From assembly GCA_050950465.1 (NCBI GenBank), contig JBMNHQ010000002.1:62001-126000 (forward strand): a stretch of DNA of 64,000 nt, given 5' to 3'. Within the stretch, counting starts at the first letter, position 1. Each line of letters starts with the position of its first letter. The notes under the pieces were generated by a model. The model was not told the origin of the DNA, did no database searches, and worked only from the letters and a program-made list of their open reading frames with translations. Both the position numbers and the translations under genes were made by a program. Origin of the DNA: CAZRIZ01 sp050950465. GTDB lineage: Bacteria; Patescibacteriota; Saccharimonadia; Saccharimonadales; Saccharimonadaceae. This document shows, piece after piece, positions 15,774 through 25,200 of this stretch.

Positions 15774-17600
15774 ATGCGAAAAACTCTAAAATATTATCGG
15801 CAAGTGATTACTAGATCATTTTTGGTATTGGTCTTATCGATTATCCTAGGTGTTGGTCTGTCGACATCAGTTTGGGCTGGGGTGGATGATTTTTATTTTG
15901 ATAGCTTAGATGTTGAGTATCACTTGTCAGTTGATGAAGAGAATCGCTCTGTCCTTAAAGTTAAGGAAACTTTTGTGGCAGTTTTTCCTGATTTTGACCA
16001 AAATCGCGGTATGGTGCGAGCAATTCCCTTGTCCTATCAAGGTCACTCGCTTAATCTTAAACTTGGCGAAGTTTATCGTAATGGTGGAGTTGCTCCCATA
16101 GCTAAAGACTCAATTGAAAATGGTTTTAGGCGACTGGAAATTCGTGATGATAGCTATATTCATGGCAAAAATACTTTTGAAATAAACTATACGATGCATG
16201 ACACAACCCTGTCACCACAGGACAATTTATCAATTCAGGAGCTTTATTGGGATGTTAATGGCACGGGCTGGGGACAACCTTTTGAGTCAGTTCGAGCAAC
16301 AGTGTTTTTAGAAGATGGCTTAATTAACAGACTAACTGGTGAGTCGGCTTGCTATACGGGCTATGAGGGATCAAACGCAAAGGATTGTTTGATAGAACGT
16401 ACACCGGAGGGCGGTTTTATAATAGAGACTCTCGAGCCGTTGTCGCCACGACAGAATCTAACTTTTGCAATTGGTTTTCAGGCGGAGACTTTTGAACCTT
16501 ACCAGATGACTAATGTACAGAAAATTCTAGTTGTGGTTGCTAAGATTATGCCAATTGTTTTACTAGCAGCGTTGATAGCACTCACTATCAAGCGTGTCAA
16601 ACTTGGTGGTGGTGCTAAAAAAGATGCAGCTATTGCTACTCAATATATACCACCGAAGGGTATCGACGTGTTGCAATCAGCCACCTTACTTAATGCTACA
16701 ACCAAAGCAGCTACAGCCACGCTGATTGATTTGGCTGTGCGACATAAAATTAACATCAAAGAAGTCGAAAAGCCTGGTCTATTTGGCCTAAAAAGTAAAA
16801 ATTACAAGATAGAAGTAATTGACACCAAAGACCTAACACCTAATGAAATATTGATTTTGCATAGCTATCTACAAAAAGAGGTTGAGGTTGGTAGTAGTCG
16901 CGAACTGAAAAAAGACGAGAGCGATACAAGAATCGCTACTGGTGTGCAAGCGGCACAAACTACAGCTTTCAATGAGCTGAAAGAGTTGAAATATTATCAA
17001 GAAGCCCCAGAAAAAAAGAAATTAATTATGGCATCAATAATAATTATGTTACTATCGATTACCCTAACGATTTTTGGCGGCTGGCTAAGTTCCAACTATT
17101 TGATTGACAAAGAGGGTCTTTGGCTGCCGTTTGTGGCTATGGCTTTAGTTGTGGCTAGTGTGGTGATTTTGATATCCTTTGCCACGATGCGGTTAAGAAC
17201 TAACAAGGGTGCTGATGTTGTGCATTATCTAAAGGGTCTAGAACAATATATCAAATTGGCTGAAACTGAGCGTTTGGCGTTTAATCAGTCGGTCGATACA
17301 GCACAAACCGTATCAGGTAAAACCGATACAGAACGTCGAGTGGTGTTGTACGAGAGAATTTTGCCCTATGCTATGTTGTTCAACTTGGAAAAAACTTGGA
17401 ATAAGGTGCTTGAAGCGGTTTATCAAGAAGCCGGCGTGACGCCAGATTGGTACATCGGAACGGGTAGTTTTTCGGCTAGTGACTTTTCGAAGAGTATGTC
17501 AGACTTCTCGAGTTCGTCTAGTAGCTCATCAAGTAGCGGCTCGTCGGGCGGTGGCTCGTCTGGTGGCGGCGGTGGTGGCGGCGGCGGTGGTGGTTGCTAG
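15774..17600 (+). CDS. DUF2207-type membrane protein with Ser/Gly-rich C-terminus
   Basis: 608 residues. A signal peptide (cleavage likely after SVWA, about residue 35) is followed by an extracellular beta-rich domain, one transmembrane helix near 250-272, a cytoplasmic segment and two more helices around 412-470. The last ~40 residues are a run of Ser then Gly ending in Cys. This layout fits the DUF2207 (predicted membrane protein) family, whose members often end in a Gly-rich tail. Function is unknown. AGGGGGA site before the ATG. Confidence 0.75.
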   Translation: MRKTLKYYRQVITRSFLVLVLSIILGVGLSTSVWAGVDDFYFDSLDVEYHLSVDEENRSVLKVKETFVAVFPDFDQNRGMVRAIPLSYQGHSLNLKLGEVYRNGGVAPIAKDSIENGFRRLEIRDDSYIHGKNTFEINYTMHDTTLSPQDNLSIQELYWDVNGTGWGQPFESVRATVFLEDGLINRLTGESACYTGYEGSNAKDCLIERTPEGGFIIETLEPLSPRQNLTFAIGFQAETFEPYQMTNVQKILVVVAKIMPIVLLAALIALTIKRVKLGGGAKKDAAIATQYIPPKGIDVLQSATLLNATTKAATATLIDLAVRHKINIKEVEKPGLFGLKSKNYKIEVIDTKDLTPNEILILHSYLQKEVEVGSSRELKKDESDTRIATGVQAAQTTAFNELKELKYYQEAPEKKKLIMASIIIMLLSITLTIFGGWLSSNYLIDKEGLWLPFVAMALVVASVVILISFATMRLRTNKGADVVHYLKGLEQYIKLAETERLAFNQSVDTAQTVSGKTDTERRVVLYERILPYAMLFNLEKTWNKVLEAVYQEAGVTPDWYIGTGSFSASDFSKSMSDFSSSSSSSSSSGSSGGGSSGGGGGGGGGGGC

Positions 17601-17620
17601 CCAAACCTCGGTAAATCGGG

Positions 17621-17626
17621 TACAAT
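17621..17626 (+). promoter_or_regulatory. -10 box of serS
   Basis: TACAAT 25 nt before the serS ATG, leaving a short leader with an AAAGAGG ribosome-binding site (about 17640-17646). Confidence 0.45.
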
Positions 17627-17651
17627 TAATTTATTCAAGAAAGAGGTCGCT

Positions 17652-18950
17652 ATGTTAGATATAGATTTTATTCGTAATAATCCTAAGCTTGTTCAAGAGA
17701 ATGCTGTCAACAAAGCTGTTGAGGTTGATGTTGATGCTTTATTAAAATTGGATAGCAAAGTCCGTCAAATCAAGACTTCAATTGATGAGCTGCGTCAAGA
17801 GCGCAATAAGCTTTCAGGCAAAAATAAAAATACCCGCCCGAGCGAGGCGGATTTAGCCAAAGGACGAGAACTAAAAGATCAATTGGCTAAGCTAGAGGCT
17901 AAGTTAGCTGAGTTAGAACCAGAGTATATTAGTTTGTGGAAAAAAGTCCCAAATATGGCCGAACCAGATGTGCCAGTTGGTTTGAGTGAAGAGGAGAGTA
18001 TTGTCACTAAAACTGTTGGCGAGCCGACTAAGTTTGATTTTAAGCCCAAGAATCATGCTGAAATTGCCCAAGCAAAAGGTTGGCTCGATAAAGAGCGGGC
18101 TACTAAGGTAACTGGTAGTCGTTTCGCTTACGTCAAGGGTGATATGGCACGGTTGTCGTGGGCGATGATGCAATGGGCGGCCGATCAGCTAACTGACGAA
18201 TCGGTTATTACTAAAGTGGCTAAAGATGCTGAGCTTGATGTCTCAACTAAGCCATTTACGCTGGTTTTTCCACCATATATGATTAAAACCGATGTCTACG
18301 ATGCTATGGATCGTCTTGAGCCACACGAAGACCGCTATAAGATTGATGGTCAAGAGTTGTGGTTGCAAGGTAGTGCTGAGCATGTCTTAGGCAGTATACA
18401 TATGGATGAGATTATTCCAGAAGCCGATTTGCCACTGCGTTATCTTGGTTATGCTACTAGCTTCCGCCGTGAAGCGGGGACTTACGGTAAGGATATGGAG
18501 GGGATTATTCGGATGCATCAGTTTGATAAGCTCGAAATGGAAAGCTTGACGACCAAAGAAGTTAGTCGCGACGAGCATTCACTGATGATTGCCTTGCAAG
18601 AACACTTAATGTCACAATTAGAACTGCCGTATCGGGTATTAAACAAATGCACTTTCGATATTGGCAAGCCAAACGCTCGTGGTGTAGATATTGAAGTTTG
18701 GCTACCTGGGCAGGATAAATACCGTGAAACTCATACAGCTGACTATATGACTGATTACCAGACTCGACGTCTAAGCACGCGCGTGCGTCGTACAGAGGGT
18801 GGGGAGGTGGAGTTACTTCACACCAACGATGCCACTGCGTTGTCGCAACGACCACTGATTGCTATTATTGAGAACTTCCAAACCAAAGATGGTAATGTAA
18901 TTGTGCCTAAGGTTTTGCGTCCCTACATGCAAAACCGCGATAAAATTTAG
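17652..18950 (+). CDS. serS: Seryl-tRNA synthetase
   Basis: Class II synthetase for Ser-tRNA (and Sec-tRNA where present). An N-terminal antiparallel coiled-coil arm (about residues 25-105) binds the tRNA variable arm. The core shows motif 2 (TSFRREAGTYGKDMEGIIRM) and FDIGKPNARGVDIEVWLPGQ. 432 residues, normal length. Its downstream gap leads to the giant RCC1 gene. Confidence 0.94.
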   Translation: MLDIDFIRNNPKLVQENAVNKAVEVDVDALLKLDSKVRQIKTSIDELRQERNKLSGKNKNTRPSEADLAKGRELKDQLAKLEAKLAELEPEYISLWKKVPNMAEPDVPVGLSEEESIVTKTVGEPTKFDFKPKNHAEIAQAKGWLDKERATKVTGSRFAYVKGDMARLSWAMMQWAADQLTDESVITKVAKDAELDVSTKPFTLVFPPYMIKTDVYDAMDRLEPHEDRYKIDGQELWLQGSAEHVLGSIHMDEIIPEADLPLRYLGYATSFRREAGTYGKDMEGIIRMHQFDKLEMESLTTKEVSRDEHSLMIALQEHLMSQLELPYRVLNKCTFDIGKPNARGVDIEVWLPGQDKYRETHTADYMTDYQTRRLSTRVRRTEGGEVELLHTNDATALSQRPLIAIIENFQTKDGNVIVPKVLRPYMQNRDKI

Positions 18951-18977
18951 TAGATAAGTATACTCTTCCATTATACC

Positions 18978-19020
18978 ATAAGCACTATAAAAAGTCCATA
19001 GCCAAAACCCTTGTGCTTAT
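18978..19020. repeat. Inverted repeat in the serS-RCC1 gap
   Basis: ATAAGCAC (18978-18985) and GTGCTTAT (19013-19020) separated by 27 nt. No T-run follows directly. It could be part of the serS 3' end or of the regulatory region for the following gene. Confidence 0.3.
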
Positions 19021-19099
19021 TTACTTTTCGTGTTAGATTAAATGTAGCTACTAAGTGTAGTGTGTAAACAATAAATATTCAGGGGAAGGGTTATCTCTG

Positions 19100-22000
19100 T
19101 TGAAATTAGTTACTCGCAAACTAACTAAGTTTCAACCTAAGCTAAATAAAGCAACACAGTTTAGGTTAGGGTTTAAGTTTGGGTTTAAGTCTAAGGCTAA
19201 CTCAGTTCAAAGCTCTAGCCCTAACTCTAATCTAAGCCTAAAGACTAATTATGGTTTTAAGATAAAAACCAAACACCAAACCAACCAAACCCTAAGACTA
19301 GGACTAACACTAGCTTCACTCATACTCATAACCTTCCTATCACCTATACTAAAGAAGACCTTCACTCCACACACAACTAACGCTACTACCATAACTAAAA
19401 CATGGCAGTTAAACCAGAATATTCCCACTCAATACGATTACAACACACATGAAATTGAACAAACCGCTACTGGCGCTAGACTAAAACAACTACCAAGCTC
19501 CATCACACTTACGGCTGATGAAGAGAGTTTCTTTGATGTGTGGGAGCCATATTATGGCGGTGGGCAAACTTCAATAGTTGACGACCCTTCCAGTGGTGGT
19601 AATGGTAAAGTGTATAATGTTGCTAATCATGTTCAGCTTTTCTCTAATTTCTTTGTACCAATTAATCCAGATTTTACTTATACTATAAGTGGAAGATTTA
19701 AGTCAGTTGGTGCAGGTGGTGAATCTATGGTGTATTTTGGTCTTGCACCATATGATAAAAATTATTATCAACCAAACTTTATACAGCGGAGTGATTACCG
19801 TGCTGTTGGCGATACGGCCACTATTGCTAATTATGATGATTCAACTATCACAGTTCAAGCTGGCGTAGATTTATCGACTTGGAATCAAGGTGGAGTGGAT
19901 TTAGCTGTTGATCGTTTAATTGGCTTCTATTTTGATGGTCAGACTGACAAATTACCAGATTTTGTCATATCGCCTCAAGAGTCTGGTTATTATTATAGTA
20001 CAGATCCGACTAGAGGGGCTTATTCCACTGCTAGTGGTACAACCATTAATCTTAATACACCGATTCCGCCTGAAGTGCAGGCTAAAATAAACTTAGATGT
20101 AACGAAGATTAAGAATCATATGGGCGACTCTACATATCTTTATACAGCAGCTAAGTCAAAACTTATTCCCGCTAATATATACACTACCTATTCGGGTAGT
20201 ATAACTGGCATAAATACTAGCTTGGGTCAAAATATACATAACTCATTCCCATACGAAACCAATTGGGCAAAAATAGTTATCTTACTCAACTATGGTCAAG
20301 ATCATAATTATGCTACCAACTTCGACGACATCTCTCTCACTATCACTGGTTCTCAACCAATGTATTCATGGCAGTCACCAGCTATTGAGCCACCATATAG
20401 CCAATACGTTAGTGGTCAACTAACATCTATGAGTCACACGCTTGGCTCTGGCTCATCAGACAGTGTTAAATACCAAATCTCATTAGATAATGGCAAAAGC
20501 TGGCTTTATTACAACACGACCACTAACGCTTGGGAAAGTGACTTATCTCAGCGAGTATCAAATAGTAGTATTTATCGCATTACTACCATCCGTGACCACG
20601 GCGCCCTCAAAGCCAATACTATCGAAGAAATCAACGCCAACTTAAACAAGTTACCAGCCACCGATGGCATCCAATTCAAATGGCGCGCCTTCTTAGAGTC
20701 CAACGGCACTCAGCAGGTTGAACTCCAATCAGTCACTCTCACAGCCAATAACCTTGATCCAACTATCACATCCGTCACACCTAGCATTGGTCAAACCACT
20801 GGTGGTGATACTATCACTATACGTGGCAGTGGCTTCTCTAACGATGAGTTTGAGTACTTTGTTGGTACTTGTGGTATGACTAAAAGCGGCAAGCTTTACT
20901 GCTGGGGTGATAATACTTGTGGCCAACTAGGTGATGGCACTTTTACTAGCCGTTTAGATAAACGACCAATCGCTCAAGGTGAAGTCCCAACCACTACAAC
21001 CTTCACTCAGATTGTTAAAGGCTGGCTACACATGTGTGCTCTTGGCGACGATAACGAAATCTACTGCTGGGGTGACAATCAATATGGCCAATTGGGCGAT
21101 GGTGCTTTCGACAACCGCAACATTCCAACTAAAGTCAACAAAGGCGCCATACCAGCCAGTGCTAAAATAACCTCTATTTCTACAGCTTATTACCACACCT
21201 GTGCTCTAACCCAAGACGATAAGATGTATTGTTGGGGGCAAAATGACCTCGGTCAACTCGGTGACGGTACCACTGACAATCGCTCACTACCAGTTGAAGT
21301 TAACCGTGGTAATATCCCAACATCAGTTAGAATCAGAAGTCTGCAGACTGGCTGGAAGCATAGCTGTGTCCTCGCTGGCGATAATAACGTCTATTGTTGG
21401 GGTCGAAACACTCTTGGTCAGCTCGGTGATGGTACTACTACTCATAGATCATCTCCAGTCCTTGTAATTCAAGGTCAGCGTGACCCTAGCTATAATATTA
21501 CTCAATTATCCGTCGGTGCTCACTATGCCTGTATCAAGGATACTGATAGTAAAGCCTATTGTTGGGGTCGAAATGTTGATGGTGAATTAGGTAGCGGAAT
21601 TACATCAAACTACGAAACTAGCCCAGTCGCTATTGCCCAAGGAGTTATGCCTGATCAAAATATTAAAACCATCATGGCAGGCTATTGGAGCACTTATGCG
21701 ATTAGCTCTGATGACAAACTTTATGCTTGGGGGCATAACGGAGACGGTTCCTTAGGTGATGGCACCACTATAAATCGCAATACACCAATATTAGTCTCGT
21801 TACCGTACAGTTCTGGTGTAAATATCTCTCATACTAATTTCTGGTGGCGCTCTGCTCGAGTTACTGTGTCTAATGGACATCATTATATTTGGGGATTAAA
21901 CAATCATGGCCAATTAGGTGATGGCACACAAACTAGCTACCACACACCAACCCACATCCGCTACTCCACTAACCAAGTCAAGTTTGGTGACAACTACGCA

Positions 22001-22222
22001 CCACAAGTTGAGCGTATTTCACCATATGAACTGCGTGTCCGAAACCCAGCGCATGAAGCTGGAGTAGTAGGAGTAACAGCCACCAACTCAACTGGCGAGA
22101 CTACCACCAAAGCCGATTCTTACACCTACGAAAACCCCACCACACCAGAAATAACTAGCATCTCACCTAACGAAGGTCTGATCTACGGTGGCGAGAAGTC
22201 ACTATATCTGGCACTAATTTAG
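19100..22222 (+). CDS. Giant RCC1/IPT surface protein, 5' part (frameshifted from the 3' part)
   Basis: Starts at a TTG with AGGGGAAGGG at 19081-19090. The basic N-terminus leads to one hydrophobic segment (about residues 65-85; signal or anchor), so the protein is probably exported. Next come about 450 residues of beta-rich, jelly-roll-like sequence with Tyr, Asp and Thr. An IPT/TIG domain then begins (ITSVTPSIGQTTGGDTITI, near residue 555). It is interrupted by seven RCC1-type blades of the CWGxNxxGQLG type (20850-21950) and resumes (VERISPYELRVRNPAHEAG). A second IPT starts and the frame ends at TAG 22220. The true gene continues in the -1 frame into the next entry. Partners and function are unknown; RCC1-like propellers are usually binding scaffolds. 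Confidence 0.8.
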   Translation: MKLVTRKLTKFQPKLNKATQFRLGFKFGFKSKANSVQSSSPNSNLSLKTNYGFKIKTKHQTNQTLRLGLTLASLILITFLSPILKKTFTPHTTNATTITKTWQLNQNIPTQYDYNTHEIEQTATGARLKQLPSSITLTADEESFFDVWEPYYGGGQTSIVDDPSSGGNGKVYNVANHVQLFSNFFVPINPDFTYTISGRFKSVGAGGESMVYFGLAPYDKNYYQPNFIQRSDYRAVGDTATIANYDDSTITVQAGVDLSTWNQGGVDLAVDRLIGFYFDGQTDKLPDFVISPQESGYYYSTDPTRGAYSTASGTTINLNTPIPPEVQAKINLDVTKIKNHMGDSTYLYTAAKSKLIPANIYTTYSGSITGINTSLGQNIHNSFPYETNWAKIVILLNYGQDHNYATNFDDISLTITGSQPMYSWQSPAIEPPYSQYVSGQLTSMSHTLGSGSSDSVKYQISLDNGKSWLYYNTTTNAWESDLSQRVSNSSIYRITTIRDHGALKANTIEEINANLNKLPATDGIQFKWRAFLESNGTQQVELQSVTLTANNLDPTITSVTPSIGQTTGGDTITIRGSGFSNDEFEYFVGTCGMTKSGKLYCWGDNTCGQLGDGTFTSRLDKRPIAQGEVPTTTTFTQIVKGWLHMCALGDDNEIYCWGDNQYGQLGDGAFDNRNIPTKVNKGAIPASAKITSISTAYYHTCALTQDDKMYCWGQNDLGQLGDGTTDNRSLPVEVNRGNIPTSVRIRSLQTGWKHSCVLAGDNNVYCWGRNTLGQLGDGTTTHRSSPVLVIQGQRDPSYNITQLSVGAHYACIKDTDSKAYCWGRNVDGELGSGITSNYETSPVAIAQGVMPDQNIKTIMAGYWSTYAISSDDKLYAWGHNGDGSLGDGTTINRNTPILVSLPYSSGVNISHTNFWWRSARVTVSNGHHYIWGLNNHGQLGDGTQTSYHTPTHIRYSTNQVKFGDNYAPQVERISPYELRVRNPAHEAGVVGVTATNSTGETTTKADSYTYENPTTPEITSISPNEGLIYGGEKSLYLALI
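22193..22200 (+). other. Single-base frameshift splitting the RCC1/IPT gene
   Basis: The frame reads GGE-K up to AAG at 22196-22198, then shifts. In the frame of the 3' part, GTC at 22198 gives VTISGTNLDNFKFKQMAK, an exact IPT strand pattern (compare DTITIRGSGFSND in the first copy). One missing G (GAGAAGTCAC for GAGAAGGTCAC) would restore a continuous gene of about 2,435 codons from 19100 to 26406. Confidence 0.85.
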
Positions 22223-22242
22223 ATAATTTTAAGTTTAAACAA

Positions 22243-25200
22243 ATGGCTAAATCAGGTGGACCAACTAATCACAACTGTGTTATTGGTCTAGATGGTTGGG
22301 TTTATTGTTGGGGGCGTAATGAATCTGGTCAACTTGGTACTGGCGATACCAATAGCCGCTCTACTCCAGTTGCTATCCAGCGTGGTGAAATACCAGCCGA
22401 TGCTACTATTGAGTCTCTCTACATTGGTGGACGCCATGGTTGCGTTATTACTGACGCAGGCGATGCTTACTGTTGGGGTGAAAACAACTCTGGTCAACTT
22501 GGTAACGGTCTATCAGGTGGGAGGGGTGACTCATTTGACCTTGGTATTGATCAGTCTACTCCAGTAGCTGTCCAACGAGGTATTATACCAACTAACGTTA
22601 AATTTTCCCAAATGGCCTTAGGCGGTGATGCTAGCGTCAATGGTTCTCCACCTGAGCACACCTGCGCCCTCGACTCAGCAGGTCAAGCCTACTGTTGGGG
22701 ATATAACTACTATGGCCAACTCGGCACTGGTAATACTACTAGCTCCAATATCCCAGTTGCCGTCCAGTCTAATGACCTTGGCCACGCTCTCTATGGTAAG
22801 ACTATTACCCAAATCACGGCTGGCTACTCTCACACCTGCGCCCTCGACTCAGCTGGCCAAGCCTACTGTTGGGGAAATAATTACCATGGTCAACTTGGTA
22901 CTGGTGTGAGTGGTGGTGTCTCATATTATTATGATGACGGTATTGACTTCAACGTCCCAGTCCCCATCAAAGCTAATGACCCAACTGACGCTCTCCATAA
23001 CAAAACCATCACCCAAGTCATAGCTGGTCGGCAGCACACCTGCGCTCTCGACTCAGACGGTAAGGTCTACTGCTGGGGGTATAATAACTATGGCCAACTC
23101 GGCACTGGTAACGCCACTGACTTCAACGTCCCAGTCCCCATCAAAGCTAATGACCCAACTGACGCTCTCCATAACAAAACCATCACCCAAGTCATAGCTG
23201 GTCGGCAGCACACCTGCGCTCTCGACTCTACTGGCAAAGCCTACTGTTGGGGATATAATCAATATGGTCAACTCGGCACTGGTAATAGCACTAGCTCCAA
23301 TGTACCAGTTTCCGTCAAAGCTGACCAACCAACCGATGTTCTCTACGGTAAAATTATTACGCAAATCACAGCTGGTGGCTATGACACCTGCGCTCTCGAC
23401 TCAGCTGGCCAAGCCTACTGTTGGGGATATAACTACTATGGCCGGCTCGGCATTGGTAATAATACTAGCTCTAATGTCCCACTACTAGTCAAACCAGGCT
23501 ATCTCATCTACTTTGGTGGTACACCAACTAGCTTGGGTCTCTATCCAACTGGTAATAACACTAAATTAACCAGTATTGAACTTAAAGTCATATCTCCAGC
23601 TGTCAGTGGACCGGCTACTGTTAATATTACTCTTCACTCTACTACTACCAACACTACCTATAACACCCTCAACCAAGTCTACACTTTCATTAGTCCACCA
23701 ACTCCAATTATCACCCAAGTCATTCCTAACGCTGGCTCAGCTAATGGCAATACTGCCATAAGAGCTACTAACTTATCTAACCTCAAGTTAGCCGATGATT
23801 TTACTCAAATTACAGCTGGTGGTAGTCACACCTGCGCTCTCGACTCAGATAATAAAGCTTATTGTTGGGGAGGTGGCTACTCTGGTCAACTCGGCACTGG
23901 TAATACTAACAACTCTAATGTCCCAGTCCTCGTCAAAGCTGATGACCCAACTGACGCTCTCTATGGTAAAACCATTGCGCAAATCACCGCTGGCAGCTCT
24001 CACACCTGCGCCCTCGATTCCACCGGCCAAGCCTACTGTTGGGGGCATAACCAGTATGGCCAACTCGGCACTGGTGATACCACTAACTCCAACGTCCCAG
24101 TCGCCGTCCAGTCTAACGACCCAACTGACGCTCTCTATGGTAAAACTATTACTCAAATCACGGCTAGCCAGCACCACACTTGCGCTACTGACTCCACTGG
24201 TCAAGCTTACTGTTGGGGAAGAAACGGCTTTGGCCAACTCGGTAATGGCGATACTAACGACTCCAATGTCCCAGTTCTAGTTGAAGCTAATAATCCAACT
24301 GATGCTCTCTATGGTAAAACCATTGCGCAAATCACCGCTGGCACCTCTCACACCTGCGCTCTCGATTCCACCGGCCAAGCCTACTGTTGGGGATATAACG
24401 GCTCTGGCCAACTCGGCACTGGTGATACCACTAACTCCAACGTCCCAGTCGCCGTCCAGTCTAACGACCCAACTGACGCTCTCTATGGTAAAACTATTAC
24501 TCAAATCACGGCTAGCCAGCACCACACTTGCGCTACTGACTCCACTGGTCAAGCTTACTGTTGGGGAAGAAACGGCTTTGGCCAACTCGGTAATGGCGAT
24601 ACTAACGACTCCAATGTCCCAGTTCTAGTTGAAGCTAATAATCCAACTGATGCTCTCTATGGTAAAACTATTACCCAAATCACGGCTGGCACCTCTCACA
24701 CCTGCGCTCTCGATTCCACCGGCCAAGCCTACTGTTGGGGATATAACGGCTCTGGCCAACTCGGCACTGGTGATACCACTAACTCCAACGTCCCAGTCGC
24801 CGTCCAGTCTAACGACCCAACTGACGCTCTCTATGGTAAAACTATTACTCAAATCACGGCTAGCCAGCACCACACTTGCGCTACTGACTCCACTGGTCAA
24901 GCTTACTGTTGGGGAAGAAACGGCTTTGGCCAACTCGGTAATGGCGATACTAACGACTCCAATGTCCCAGTTCTAGTTGAAGCTAATAATCCAACTGATG
25001 CTCTCTATGGTAAAACTATTACCCAAATCACGGCTGGCACCTCTCACACCTGCGCCCTCGATTCCACCGGCCAAGCCTACTGTTGGGGGCATAACCAGTA
25101 TGGCCAACTCGGCACTGGTGATACCACTAACTCCAACGTCCCAGTCGCCGTCCAGTCTAACGACCTAACTGACGCTCTCTATGGTAAAACCATTGCGCAA

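Noticed and set aside
22193..22200. Programmed -1 frameshift
   Set aside because: No X-XXY-YYZ slippery heptamer, and a simple missing G explains the shift.
23845..24933. Repeated antisense ORFs of 102-130 codons in the RCC1 gene
   Set aside because: They are shadows created by the tandem repeat and C-rich codon use; near-identical copies recur with the repeat period.
24096..25139. CRISPR-like regular repetition
   Set aside because: The period is 348 bp and in-frame coding throughout (RCC1 blades); there are no short repeats with unique spacers and no cas genes.
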